DNA from: Atopsyche davidsoni | Taxonomy: Eukaryota; Arthropoda; Insecta; Trichoptera; Hydrobiosidae | Assembly: GCA_022113835.1 (NCBI GenBank) | Contig: JAILWY010000010.1 | Span: 6,597,501 to 6,661,500, forward strand | DNA: 64,000 bases | Reading direction: 5' to 3' | Shown: positions 12,721 to 25,310 of the stretch, piece by piece | How positions within the stretch are numbered: the stretch's first letter is position 1 | How the letters are laid out: each line of letters starts with the position of its first letter | Translations under genes and position numbers: made by a program | The notes under the pieces: model-generated | Told to the model about the DNA's origin: nothing | The model's database searches: none | The model's input: the letters and a program-made list of their open reading frames with translations, nothing else

Positions 12721-13590
12721 TACATAATTACGCGATTTAAAAAATATTAAAAATAAATAAATATTATAACTAGTAACTAAAAAGCTCGTGTGTATATACA
12801 AGTAACTTTTATTAAACTGCTAATAACAAAATGTAAATCTGAACGCTTATATCTCCCACGATATAGTCCACAAAGGGGAAGAACGATTCCTGCTCAACTT
12901 TAATGACATTGCACGATGTAGTGCACTATTTTGATTCATACGGCTCATGCCACATCGGCTAACGTAAGGTGGTACGTGGCAGGTAAACATTATAACGAAT
13001 ATTTCAATCCCCAAGGGTAGAACATATTCTTTACACAAAACTAATTGGTAATTTAAACCTTCGCCATTCATGTTTGACAGTTTTCGCGAAACAATCAAGG
13101 TACGTCGGGTTAATTTAATAATGTAACATATCTGATAAATTTCATATCACAACATGAGGTGATTTTATAGTTGGTAAAAGTCTATTCCGTAACGGCGGAA
13201 AGGCCGCCGAAAAGCCTAAAATAAAGCAATCCTATTCACAAATAATTTTTTAATTTAATTCAAAACTTATACTTTATAGTTCAAAAAATCGGAACAAATC
13301 ATATTTCAAAGACTATATACCCGACACAAATGCGCTGAATATATTAATATTCGGCAATAATATAAAACAAGGCATGATTTTTAAGGTACAATAATCTTAA
13401 AACGAGTACAAATAAAATATTTCACGAAAGCAAGTAAAATATCCAAAATTTATAAAAAAAAGATATCTTTCTGTCAAGTTTGTGATTAATTTTAAAAAAT
13501 AAATTTGTTGATGCATAATTATAAATATGTACTATAAGTATATTTGTATTTAAAACTGATAAAATTTAAAAGCAAACGATTGGTTGTTTC
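12721..13590. other. AT-rich stretch, no gene seen
   Basis: Includes an 83-codon minus-strand frame (12847-13098) with no recognisable domain, and a small inverted repeat GGCGG/CCGCC near 13193-13207. I do not call a gene. Confidence 0.5.
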
Positions 13591-13950
13591 AAATGCACAG
13601 CGGTGGAGAAGGTTAGGTTTTAAGCTGCGTTGTTTTTGGTATTCCGTACTTTTTAGATAAAGACTCGGCAGACCGTACTCACAGTCGTTGGCACCACAAA
13701 GCACCACTTTTTGCCACTTTTTGGAAGCGCCGCACTCCGCCAAGACGGGCGATGCCATTGTAGTCCAGGCGGGCGCATCTCGCACCGAGTCCCGCCAACA
13801 ATTTATTTATATAAATTTATCATTTTGATTAATGATTTTCTGCACTTAGCGTCATATTCAGTCTACCCGCCGAGATCCGCGTCGGTGAGGCAACCCGTCT
13901 GCTCCCGCATATCGACACGGCCGTCAGAGTCCTCGTCGGGCTGCGTATTT
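13591..13950. other. GC-raised island interrupted by AT spacer
   Basis: Two GC-rich parts (about 13670-13800 and 13868-13945) flank a short AT spacer. A 96-codon plus-strand frame (13711-14001) and an 88-codon minus-strand frame (13519-13785) cross it, but neither resembles a known protein. Openness on both strands argues for composition rather than coding. Confidence 0.28.
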
Positions 13951-15240
13951 TTCTTTCTTATATCTGCCAAGTTAAATAATATTAAATTCCGAGACCTATG
14001 AAATGCGGCATATTTAAAGTAACAAAACTTCATGATTGGTTTTGAAAAGTTTTTAAATTAATTATAAATTTAATTCCTTTTAAAGCTCGATTTGATCCAA
14101 ACGCGAGACTCTTCCTAATCAGATCCCATGTTTACTTTGAATATAGAAATTGAATTAAGTGAGACTTGCTTTCCATTCACTAGTAACTGTGGGTTTTTTT
14201 CTTTCTGGGGAATTTTCTTACGAATGAGCATACTCCAGTTTTAGGGTTGAAACTCGTAAAATCAATAACTCTGAAGTATAAATGCTATCAAATATAAAAC
14301 TTTTGAAAGTGAGGAATTTTTATCAATTCAAACTGTTAGAAACAAAGGATTCCCGTCGTTCAAAATAAATTTTACGGAAAAAGTTTTTGATTTGTGTTAG
14401 TATAATGAAATTAAATTGTCTAAGAGTTAATATTTTATTTAATACAACACACATTTTAAATGTTGAAAAGCATTAACACATTCATTTATAATTGCGAACC
14501 ATTAACAAACTTTAACAAAATGCCCCATCCAAATAAATAATATTCACGTCATTTACTAATCCTACTACTTCATACGTAATAAGCTACTTCAATGCTTTAT
14601 ACTTTGACCCTTTTGGGTGCCTCTCCTCAGAGAAGGTTGGCAACCATCTCACTGAGCACATATTTAAGCTGAGCCAGTGTTAATGGTTTTCTTATGGAAA
14701 ATAGTGTAGTCCCCTGGTCCTTCTACACCGCAGTTTAATACTCGAAGGAAAATTCTGCGTATTGCTGCTGTCCAATAGCATTAACACATTTTCCTTTACG
14801 TATTCTTTATAACACTATCTATAATAAGAATATACATTGTGTGTGTGTATGTTTCATTTTTTGGTTCTCTATAGAATATCTTTAAAGATACAACGCTGAT
14901 TTTTGCATGTAAGTTCAATAAATATTTCCGCAGTTATGTGCCGAATTTCAAGACGAAAGGATAATATTTTCATTTATAAACTAATTTAATAAAACTATAA
15001 AATATGTTTTAGCGAGTTTCAATATGTACGAATTATATGATTCTGTTGTTCACCGCGAGAATTTCAAATTTAGAATTTATACAAAAAAACAAATGTTGAT
15101 GCTTCTTAAAAATTTCCCGTTTATGTCAGTTTGACACAAGGACCAATTTTATTTTTTTATCGAAATTGCGTTAGAAATTATTGATCACATCATTCGTAAC
15201 TCAAAATGCCTCCTAAATAATACAAAATAATATAATAAAT
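13951..15240. other. AT-rich stretch with one mixed segment
   Basis: The segment 14610-14780 is more balanced and has a near-palindrome GGTTGGCAACC, but no long frame. The rest is AT-rich with nothing recognised. Confidence 0.45.
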
Positions 15241-15680
15241 GTTCAAGCACTATTGCATCGTTCATCGAATACGTCACTCTGTGACGGGCTACATTTCTAG
15301 TTAGATAATAAAACGAGATATTTTACATGCGACGAAAAAAAAAAAAAAACAAAGTGCATAAATATATCGCGTATTATCTATGGTACGTCAGCAAGATTGA
15401 GCCCTGAGCGATCGTGATAGATTATCGATGGTCCGTGTACAAGCCGGGGCTCCCCGGCGGGTGTCAGCTCCTCGCGGCAGACAAAGGCGTGCGCTCCCCT
15501 CTGTTATTCTTCCTCGGATGTTTTTACCTTTCTGCTTCATATATCATTCATTCCCGGGGCGTTGATGTGATCATTACTTATTTTCGCTTCTCGAGCGTCG
15601 TTCGACATTTTTTTTAATTTCAGCTCGCGCAAATAGGCCCAAATAGGTGACGCGGGAGGGTGACACTGCAAAAAAGATAC
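15241..15680. other. GC-raised island, candidate regulatory element
   Basis: A perfect inverted repeat CGTCAC-TCT-GTGACG sits at 15272-15286, a CRE-like half-site pair. A GC-rich core follows at 15385-15515 with GGGGCTCCCCGG. A 15-base A run lies between at 15335-15349. A 67-codon frame (15414-15617) has no recognisable motif. Candidate noncoding element. Confidence 0.3.
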
Positions 15681-18430
15681 GTGTCCTAAAAGGATTTCTC
15701 TTTTGTTATATAAGTAGGAAAAGGTCAGAGTTTTGAAAATTTGTTTTTATCTGATTTAACCTAATTACTTCTAAGAGAAGCTTTTTTACGCGACTCACAT
15801 AACATTAAAGACGCTTTTATATTGAAAAAAGCTCCTGCTCTCAAAGTTTTGAGGACCCTTCTGTTAAGCATATTTTAAATTTATTAATATTTTAGCTTCC
15901 GCTCCATTACAAAGATCAAAGTGAAGAGATATTTTCACATTTTTTTTATTATAAACGATGAAAACATTAAATTTTACAAATATTAAGCTTGAAAGTCAGC
16001 TATATTGACATGGTCGAAAGGTCGCGTCTCGGCTCAGACAAAATTTTCTCACAAACAAAATAAATGTCTTTTCTCAAAAGAAAAATAAAATGCTTTTTTT
16101 AATTTATAAAAATAAATGTTTTTTTTTCCTTGAATTTAATATAATAGTTGTATGAATTCCGAAATGATCCATTATATTCTACGTTTCTTTTTTTAATTTC
16201 AATTAAAATACTAAGGCAATTGATATTTAAAAAAATATTAAATGATTCACTTTAATTGTAACCAAAACTAACCTTGTTATCGCTCTAACCATATCTTGGA
16301 ATAGTAATACTTCAATTTAAATTTGATACACTGTACTTATTGGGGGACATTATCCCCTAAACGATTAAAATAGTTTGACCTCACGGCCGTTAGTTTCAAG
16401 CAAACTTTCACAAGACTTGCAACGGTCTCTGAGGGGAAAACTCAATCCAAAATTTCTAATTACAAGGAATATTCTCTCAAACTAAGACACCCAATTTGGC
16501 TTAGAAAGACTCTCGTAATCAATAAAGGACGTCAGCATACACCAACTTAAAATAACACGTATAAAAACGAATAAATATTTATTTAATTTTTCAATGTTAA
16601 GTGCAAATAATAAATATAATTGACTAAATAATCAGATTTGTAATTTGTAAATAAATGCTCCGCTTTTATTAATTCCGTACGAAAAGTGTTTTTTGTTTTA
16701 AATTTATCGAATTAGGTAAATATTCGGCAAGGCTTTTCAGTGTGTTTAATCAAGGCTTGACTCCACAGTAATTTTTATATTTAATAATTTCCAGACATAA
16801 GCTAACATCAACAACCCTCGGAAGTAATTTTCAAGAAACTCCATATTTATGTTTGATAAAATATTTGCGTTTGTGTATTTCGTTAAACACTCGCTAAATA
16901 ATCGTTACAAATCGTACCTAAATGATTTTTTACCCAGATATTGATATTATAAATTATAATTTTTAATAATTACATTTTTTTTTTAATAAATATAATATCT
17001 TAATAAACATTTCTATCATTATATAAACTCAATTTTTAAATAGAAGTATACGACTTTTTCAAAATGTCAATAGGACTTAAATTTTTCCAACTATTACTTT
17101 GTCCAAAATTTATGTAAATTCCAAGATGAAATTTATTTTTTTATATACTTCATTTATATACTTAAATTAGAAAGACTGTCTCCATTTCTGTTCAATTTCT
17201 TTTCAGAAATAGTTTTCAGAATATTAATATGTTTCAGAAAAATAAGAATAAATACATTTTTTTGCATTTCTGTAAATTGAATGTAAATTAAACATTAAGT
17301 GATTGATATTTTTGGAAAAATTCAAGACTTTTTTTAATTGGAAAGTATAACAATCAGAAAAAAAAACACTCAAAATACAAAAAAGTAAGACTTCTTGATT
17401 GGTGTTTTCAAATAAGCGGTAAACGAAGAAGTAAAAATTGTAATTACAAAGGTCGTGAGAACGCCTGCAAAACGCTCTCAAACGAGTTAATTATAAAAAC
17501 GAAATCTCTTTCATGAATTTTTCCTCATCAATATTCTTTACGAGTACGAAAATAGTTCTACTTGAATCTCCACAATAAATATGACTACACTTAAATGGTA
17601 TAATAATTCAACACGTAGAAAAAAATAAAATACCAATTAAATTTATTAAAATCAAGTATTTTTAAAACACAATTTTTCGAAATTTATTAAGGACTTTAAG
17701 GAAGAAATGTTCCTGTTTCGTGAAATGGAATTTTTAACGAAAGGAGTATTGTAAGGAAGAATATATAGAGAATTTTAAATTTAAATAAAATCAGTGGTGT
17801 TTAACACATTCATCTTATTCAATTCATCGCTTATACAATGAAGAACTTACCATATACATATAATATTGTAATAGGATTGCTTTTTGCCATTATCAAACAC
17901 GTATTTAATGCCTTATTTTTGTCAAGAAACCCAATGCTGTGTTGAGGTGCTCACAACAAGAATTTTTGTTTCAGTAAAAATACAACCATACTTTGATTTA
18001 TGTTTTGCATATCGTTAAAAGCTCGTTAAGATTTTTCTGACCATAGAAACATTAAACTATGAAGAGTCTTTTGACTTCAGCTTCACATTAGCAATATTCA
18101 TTTTTTGCTTGAACTTTGTAATTAATTACAATTAGTAATAAAAAAATGCGATATAAAAACTAATAATATTTTTTTTCATGTAAATGTTAAACATCCAAAA
18201 GTAGATTTATTATTATATTTATAAAGAATTTTACAAAAAATTATATAATGTATGCATAAAATAAAACGTAAAGTATTACGTGTAGGAATATATTACAAGC
18301 CAAGTTCTGGTACAGATTTAGTATCCCGACAAACAGACACCAACTTTGCAGCGGCTTTAAGTCACTTCCAGCCGCACATCAACCAAAACAAACAGCCAAA
18401 AAAAAAAACATATTTCATTTCAGAATCAGC
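15681..18430. other. AT-rich stretch, no gene seen
   Basis: Long A/T-rich region. A small hairpin GGGGA/TCCCC occurs near 16344-16358. Frames at 17224-17481 (minus) and 18252-18434 (plus) are low-complexity and not believable as genes. Confidence 0.5.
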
Positions 18431-18660
18431 CTGACATTAGGAAGCATGTTCGCTGTTTGCGAGTACTTCGGGCTGGCAGTCGCGAGTTTTTCGGTGATGG
18501 GCGAGTTGACTGAACGCCAGGCGCCGCGGCTTGTTTGCTCGCGGTACCGTCACTCAGCGTTGTTTGCCATCTCGTGTTGCCCTACCCGTGGCCGCCCCGC
18601 CTGATATAATCCCGGGATAATAGGATTGACTTTTTCCACCGAAATACCTCTCTTGTGCGA
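18431..18660. promoter_or_regulatory. Strong candidate cis-regulatory island
   Basis: About 220 bp of high GC for this window, CpG-rich (CCAGGCGCCGCGGC, GTGGCCGCCCCGCC, CCCGGG), free of simple repeat and of any open frame of useful length. The sharp edges and lack of coding potential suggest a noncoding functional element or an unannotated 5' untranslated exon or promoter. No start-site motif settles which. Confidence 0.33.
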
Positions 18661-18765
18661 CTCTACAGAAGGAGAACGGGTTAAAATCCTTGAAGGAATA
18701 TGTACGGCGTACTTTCTTACATCAATATAGATTTTTGGGCATTGTTACTGTGTTAGTTCTTTTCG

Positions 18766-18781
18766 TTTTTTTTTTTTTTTT
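18766..18781. repeat. Poly-T tract
   Basis: Sixteen T in a row, about 90 bases before an unusual C run. It may be the oligo-A tail of a minus-strand retroelement insertion, but no recognisable body is attached. Confidence 0.85.
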
Positions 18782-18869
18782 AAATAAAATTTGGGCGTGA
18801 AATACATTTTTTTTATTAAATTCGATTCGTGCAAAACGCATGTCAAGAACAGAAACGGAGGGACAAACG

Positions 18870-18893
18870 CCCCCCCCCCCCCCCCCCCCCCCC
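18870..18893. repeat. 24-base poly-C homopolymer
   Basis: Twenty-four consecutive C in AT-rich DNA. The C run supplies most of the proline run in a 73-codon frame (18840-19061), so that frame should not be read as a proline-rich protein. Such a run could form i-motif or G-quadruplex structures, and its length in an assembly is often unreliable. Confidence 0.9.
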
Positions 18894-21800
18894 ATGACTC
18901 TCCAGCGTTATAGTCACTTATTATGCATGCGATATGTTGACGACAGTCCCAAAATATCGATAAATAACAAACGTATGGCGAGAAGTCGGACTGCGAGGAA
19001 ATACTTCAAAATTCTACAGATGGGCTGTGAATTCCACGTTGAAGACGCTCTAAGAAGATAAAAAACATTTATTCCGAGAACTGGTTTAAAACGATAAAAA
19101 AAAGTCGACCCCTTTTATGTTGACTTGATTCCTCGCGAAGGGTCTACAATTCCATTCAGTCGTGTAAAAATCAGTTTAACAGGGAGAAAAGTAAGCCGGC
19201 TCGCATGATTTGTTCGCTTCACTTAGAAGTGCGCCATCGAGAACCGTATTTTATAAACGGAAACGCCATTTTTTGAAAAATGGATTGCAGACTTAGAACA
19301 TATATAATAATCGTAAAAATGCTCGTATCTGGAGCTTACATGAGACAAGAGCGGCGTCTCACGATGACCCTTGGAATATTATTCTAAATTATTTATACGA
19401 TATGATTTCATGTTAGTTTTTTTGAATATATATTCATTTTAAAAAATTTAATAAATATTCATCGCAACGGTCGAATATTAATGATTTTAATTTCCGTTAA
19501 ATGGCCATCCATTTTGATAATTTCCAGAGTCAAGACGCAGAAAACATGGCTACTTTGGTCAAAAATATAATATTATAAATTTAATAATTTTTTTGATTAT
19601 TTTCCAATAAAACTATTATATATTAATCTATCGAAAATCATTATTTATTAAATATTTTAAAAAAAATTGTATGATAATACAATTCAAATAAAACAACAGT
19701 TTTCCATGTTATAATATTTTGTTAAAGTTTTGTTTAAAGTATATATTTTATTTAAGACATAATATTGAGCTTCGATAGGTACATTCAAATATAGCCTATC
19801 TTAATTATAAAAATGAAAAAATGCTATTGACAGCTCACAAAATCATCATCCGTAGCGTTATTTTTGCTTAACGCTTAAGAATTATTATTTCTAAAGTTTT
19901 TTTAAGAATGTTTTGTTTATCTTACTTTTTCAAATAAATCTATTTTAATGACATTTCTAGCTAGAATGTGAAATCTAATATTGGAAATCGCATTAAAAGT
20001 AATGGGCAAAAGTAAATACTTTCCTGGATCCTTAGGTGTAGTGTACTGACTTGCTGGGTGTCATTTTATCAAATCATATTTTATGAACGTTGATACTAAA
20101 AAGGTTGCGACGCTATACTCTTTTATGAATCTCGAGCGTACCGCTCACTCCTCGGGTGAATTTTAGCTGAAACATAACATTCTTATTACTATCGACTCGG
20201 TCGGAAAACAAAAACCCTGCTCAAATTTATAAATGGTTTTTGCGGATATAACAGTCAAACATTTAATCATTTTCAAAATTAAAAACAATAAAACCAAAAT
20301 ATCAATTAAATTTACCTACCACAAAACACAAATTTCACATTACTTACTTTGTTAACTTTTTTTTTAAACCAATCACTTAACCGATTTTTTAAAATGTATT
20401 CTTGCATAATAATATTTGCATATTCAGACCATTTTGCACGTTTACGTTTTACATAGAGTTAATATATACGTAGTACAAGTATTTCAAACAAAAATAGATT
20501 TAACAAAACTATAAAGCTTTCATCTTATTCCATTTTCTTGCTAGAACTATTGAATCTTGCACCTCGAACCCTCACACACCTTTCTGTAGCAAAGGAAACC
20601 ATGAGCCTTTATCCTTGAAAGCTTTTATTCAAATAGAATGAATAAGCCACCGCAAACACTTCAGAAAATCTCGTTTACTTCCCTCGTGTACAACCCGAGA
20701 CTTTAGCACACAATAGTACCGCACTGAACATCACACCACTGCAGCTGCTTTACGATTACTCTTAGACTTTGCACAAATTTTCTGAAAATATAGCACCAAT
20801 ACGTTTCTTAAGCTCAAGTCATCGTAAAATTAAAACCAAAATGACATAAATCGAACATTATTTTTCAGTTATACAATTGCACTTAAACTGGCAAGTTGAG
20901 TTGAAATGAATTCTTACATCATCAATCAAATAACGAAATATTCTCTGAAATTCTACCATATTTACAGCAGATGGTATCTTAAATTTCAATGGAAATCTAA
21001 AACATTCATTACACCGAATGGAAACACCTGTATTTCTGAAGCAATAACAGAATATATTCTTACACAACCATTATATATAGATTTTAGAATGCGGTACGTG
21101 ATTCCCGAAGGTGTGTATTGTTTCTCTACAGGTGATGTATGCAAACGGATGTGTATATTTACTCTTGCGCAATAGCTATTCGTATTTACTGTCTAGTAGA
21201 AATTATTTCACATTGGAAATGCAACCATTATATTCTAATAAATCTTTAACAAAATAAATAGTCAACATTAACAAATTTTAATGATGTTTAAACAATGTAA
21301 TACTTTACAGTTATGCTTATAAAATATGCATTACTTTATAATTTTATTTGCTCTCGTACGATCTACCGTTATACAGTCGCTCCTTTGTACAATTCGCGAA
21401 CCTTTTGTGCGAAGTTTATCGTTTGGAAAACATTATAACAAATCGTTTTTCTCGTTTGTTCTAGGATAAGATGCAACGCACTTACTGCTGCATTCTAGCT
21501 CACTCAGGTATGTTCTTTGTAAATTAAAATCTTACTTGAGCAATGCGACGTGAAAAAGCATTTCAAAAATTAAGCGAGAAAATGTAGTTGCTTCGAAATG
21601 ATGATAATTTTGCTAAACTATTAATTAAATAATGCGATAACATACTGCTTGCGGTTTACATAATCTTTATTTATGGGTAATATTCAATGTTGGTGCCAGC
21701 TAAATCACGGCTTATTTTTTAACTGTTTACATAAAGACCGGTCTCGCCACTGATGCCGCGATTGCTTTCGAATAATTGCAACGATTGTACTGTTGTTACT

Positions 21801-22170
21801 TATATGCTCATCATATTAGTCATTTGTGTTTTTTGTTGCTTGCCTTGCGGTTTAACTATTTAAGATAATCTTCTGCTGTGAATTCCAAATCATTTGACCT
21901 TCATCATACCAATATTTCAAAAAAAGCCAGCGCATGCATTGATATGTGTCCTATTGAAATTTTATAATTTAACTATCATGTTTTCGTATTCTTATAAAAA
22001 CAGTTACTACAGTAATATTATTGATTTTTTATAACAAAAACTAAAGTGGATTTTAAAAAAATATTTTTTTTAATAAAATGAATAAATTTTTCAATTGATT
22101 TCAAAACAAAAAAGACATCATTATCAACAATAAAAATAAAATAGATACGTTTTTTTATATTAAAAAGCTA
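18894..22170. other. Mainly AT-rich stretch, no gene seen
   Basis: Mixed segments near 19080-19280 and 20100-20170 have somewhat higher GC, without exons. Overlapping frames on both strands at 20858-21175 (69 and 89 codons) share the same DNA and carry no motif, so they look like chance. No RNA gene was recognised. Confidence 0.45.
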
Positions 22171-22330
22171 TGATGATATGAGTCGAGCTGGGGAGGGTGT
22201 TCAATGCTCATAGCTTATTAGCAAACAAGCGTATTGGGTCACTAATGGGACGCGGGTCCCGGGTTCCTCTCCTCCGGTGTGGTACATCCGCTGCCGCAAT
22301 CAGATTTATCGGAAACCTAAACAGTTTCAT
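22171..22330. other. GC-raised island, unassigned
   Basis: A short GC-rich segment with CGCGGGTCCCGGG near 22250-22262. TAGCTTATTAG upstream is one base off an A-box consensus, but the expected B box is absent, so a tRNA-derived origin is not supported. Confidence 0.25.
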
Positions 22331-23080
22331 CCACAGTTCGCGCTGATTAAACAATCCCAGACCCATTTGTATGTAAATCGCAGTGTACAATTAACAACTG
22401 AGGATACCACCGATCTATTTATGTATCGCCAAAACGGATCCTCCGCTTCAAACTATACTGTTCACATTAAAACGCGAAACATTCTATCTCTGTGAATATA
22501 TTGAGTGGATAATATTGATTCGAAGTTGTTTTAACGAATCTCAGGAAAATAAATTCTATCATTCAGAATAAATATTTTTGTGGGGCCATAAGGCGATACG
22601 ACGAGGCCGGGCCTAGACGTGGGATGTTCAAACTTCAAATTGGATTATTTTCCTTCTTCTTTCTTCACTTCGTCTATATCCGCTCTTAAAATAATCGATT
22701 CTTGTGTTTTTCATTTGCTGCTTTTCTCTGGATTTCTAAACCTAAGATTTCACAACGTCTATGAACGCTAATAAAAATAAGAACTCAGGTTTTCTCTCAA
22801 ATACAGATATAAAAGTATTAATTTAATTTACAGACTAACATATTTATTAACAACACAAACGCAATCAGTAAGCCGGTATTTGTTTTAAATTGAATAATTG
22901 TCATGATTATATAGCACATTATTTGATGCAGTCTAGTTTTTGGTATCTAAATATTCACATTTATCTTGTGCATGAATTCGAATCAAACGTTACACTATGC
23001 AGTCCAACCAATGACTGCCAATAAAGTGATAGAACTACAGCTGTTGAGTTCCTATTCTAAAACTAAAACTCAGTCCCAAT
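22331..23080. other. AT-rich stretch, no gene seen
   Basis: Short frames at 22208-22390 (minus) and 22277-22495 (plus) overlap antisense and show no domain. Nothing else recognised. Confidence 0.5.
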
Positions 23081-23430
23081 TCAATCTCGTCTAATTCACA
23101 TATCACCCATTCAGTCGGAATAATAGGAAACCGACCGATTGCAATCGGGTCTGGGTCACACTTCATAACTCTGCGAGGCTGGTAGTGACACATTTTGTGC
23201 GGCCACAAAAGCTCACGTTAGGCACCGCGCGATAAACTTAACGTTCCCTCAGCGATAATGTTAAGCGATAACATGAATCCGATAACTCAGCCGGTGCGCC
23301 CGCCGTATGAATCGATTCGAACATTATTGGCTTGGATATATCAAACCGTCCGAAGCACATGGCGGCCTCGCTGACCTGACTTGATGCATAATGCAGCCCT
23401 GGGGCTGACCCGCTGACACCATGCAAACTT
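23081..23430. promoter_or_regulatory. Strong candidate cis-regulatory island
   Basis: About 350 bp of balanced, CpG-bearing sequence. It holds a perfect 7-bp inverted repeat (TTTTGTG at 23193-23199, CACAAAA at 23204-23210) and repeated GATAA words (near 23232, 23255, 23267 and 23280), which are GATA-factor cores. Repeated GATAA within 60 bp suggests regulatory DNA. A 62-codon minus-strand frame at 23238-23426 has no recognisable domain. Confidence 0.35.
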
Positions 23431-23900
23431 CTTTACAAGGAGATAATAAATTACCAACTAACTGAGATTTTATCGCAAAAGGTGTGCATGTAATTTAGAT
23501 TACATGGTTGTGCGTGAAGAAACGAGAACAGTGTAATGCAATAAGATGAGAATCGTTATTTAGAGCTCGGGGATTCTCTTTGTTATTATCACATAGTGCG
23601 ATCATTAATTTTCTCTTTATTCTAAGGATTCTATAGCACAACGCAAGCCTCGTGTGATATTTGCATTAATATTAAATTACCATCTACTTTTTTATTGTAA
23701 CAAAATAAATATTTCACAACGGTTACAATATTGATAAGATGACATCATGAAATAATAATATAACAGGTAGAAATACAAATAAATCCTTTGGATGCAACAG
23801 GGAGTAAACGTCTTTTTTTTCAGAGCAATGTAAACTTTTCTTTCACCAAATTTCCTTCACATTTATGTATGTCGCTGATTATACAGCTGACACAAAATTT
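23431..23900. other. AT-rich stretch, no gene seen
   Basis: Nothing recognisable. Confidence 0.5.
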
Positions 23901-24290
23901 ATTCGTACTCAGTAATATATTTTCGATTAGCGCGAGACATTCAGGTGTCCATGAGAGCAGATCGATAAGAAAACCGCACAAGAAAATTTCCGTAGTACTT
24001 ATGTCTCGCAGTAAAAAGAACCGATACCGAGCCGGCTAATTTGGAGAAATACGGCGCTATTTAAAATTGAGTTATACGCGGGAGGCCGTCGATTCTCTTG
24101 TCTGCCAGACACTTTACCGAGGAATCGACTTCTATCTCTGCGCCGGAAAAGGATCTAAGATTATCCCGTCAACGGTATCTCCTCCAGCAGGGGTCCGACA
24201 TAATGAATACCTCACTTATAATGATGCGCGAGTTTCGCAACGCGCCACAACCGACTGCTCTTGGGGATGAATGAGTTAGGAGGCGAGAAA
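23901..24290. other. GC-raised island, noncoding or unrecognised exon
   Basis: Nearly 400 bp of balanced composition. Two plus-strand frames lie here (23788-24039, 83 codons; 24067-24270, 67 codons) in different contexts. Neither has a recognisable motif and no clear acceptor/donor pair joins them. Regulatory DNA or an exon of an unknown gene are both possible. Confidence 0.28.
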
Positions 24291-25090
24291 AAATAAAAAT
24301 TTATATAATCGAAAATTCAATGCGTGCTGTAAATTGTTTTATATTTATTAATAGTTATTCAAATTTAAAATATTTCTTGTAAAATCTTAATGCTTTGTAA
24401 GTAATTTTTTTCTCGTGTTACTTAGTAAAGCGCTGTTTGCAAATTATTGAAATCTTTGATATTAAATATTTTATCAAAGACACATCTTTTTATAATCTTG
24501 TGAAAAACTGACATTCAAAATCCCATCAGAGAGAGCAATCTGTCTTCGTTTTGTTCGTTTGTATCAATCCAACTGTCTAGTATATTTGGCAATCATTATG
24601 TCTCTGTTCTTCTTCAAACAAAGAAAGATCATTCAAACACGACTGCCTAGGACGCACTGCCACTTTCTTTTAGGAAAAAAAAGAAAATTTACATTGACGC
24701 ATTTATCTTTTGGAGCGGAATTAGGAACAGACGACCATTCAACGGTTCTTTTCACATTAATTTACAAATGAGGGAAATATGCAAATAGATAATGTGAAAT
24801 ATTTAAAAAGTTGAAGTTAAGTTATTTATACTGGTAGTTTGGACATGCTTTATTGTTAAATTTATTTTTAGGCCAATAATTTAGAAACGGATTTTTAACG
24901 TTGTTTAGCTCACTAGGCGGTGCCAACTTCAACAAACGCTTTCGGAACAAATTCATAAAGGAAAACTTTCGGTATGCGAGCAGCAGAGAACATAAAATTA
25001 TTCTTCTTGTTCTCAAAGTAAGCACAACAGACTTCAAAGGAAATCGTATAATTTGTCATCAGAATGTTAAGGGCCACACCTATTACTAAT
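24291..25090. other. AT-rich stretch, no gene seen
   Basis: Overlapping frames on both strands (24822-25037 minus, 24901-25089 plus) have no recognisable domain. Confidence 0.45.
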
Positions 25091-25310
25091 TACTCCAGTG
25101 CATACTTCCTTCCAATTATTTCGCCGCTTTCTTCATAGCTTTCTCATTAATTTGCGATGAACGCCTCCGCGTTGATTGCCTCCGCGCTTCGACACCTGTA
25201 GGGCTGCCGGTTGTGTAAATAATCATTTACCGTCACTCGTCTCTATTTACACAATTTTAAACGGTGTGATTCGCAAACCTTCTTTATTGCCAGCAACTTT
25301 TACGGAGAAA
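25091..25310. other. GC-raised island with a short direct repeat
   Basis: GCCTCCGCG occurs at 25163-25171 and again at 25178-25186, fifteen bases apart, in a balanced block containing TAATCATTTAC and ATTAATTTGC words. No coding frame. The paired word could be a duplicated factor-binding site. Confidence 0.3.

Noticed and set aside
18840..19061. 73-codon frame with a proline run
   Set aside because: The proline run comes from the 24-base C homopolymer; the rest has no recognisable domain.
20858..21175. Overlapping frames on both strands (69 and 89 codons)
   Set aside because: Same DNA open in both directions, no domain, no exon signals.
22201..22280. Possible tRNA-like segment with TAGCTTATTAG
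   Set aside because: A box has one mismatch and no acceptable B box follows.
23305..23330. GTTCGAATC B-box match on the minus strand
   Set aside because: No A box at a suitable distance and no cloverleaf can be formed.
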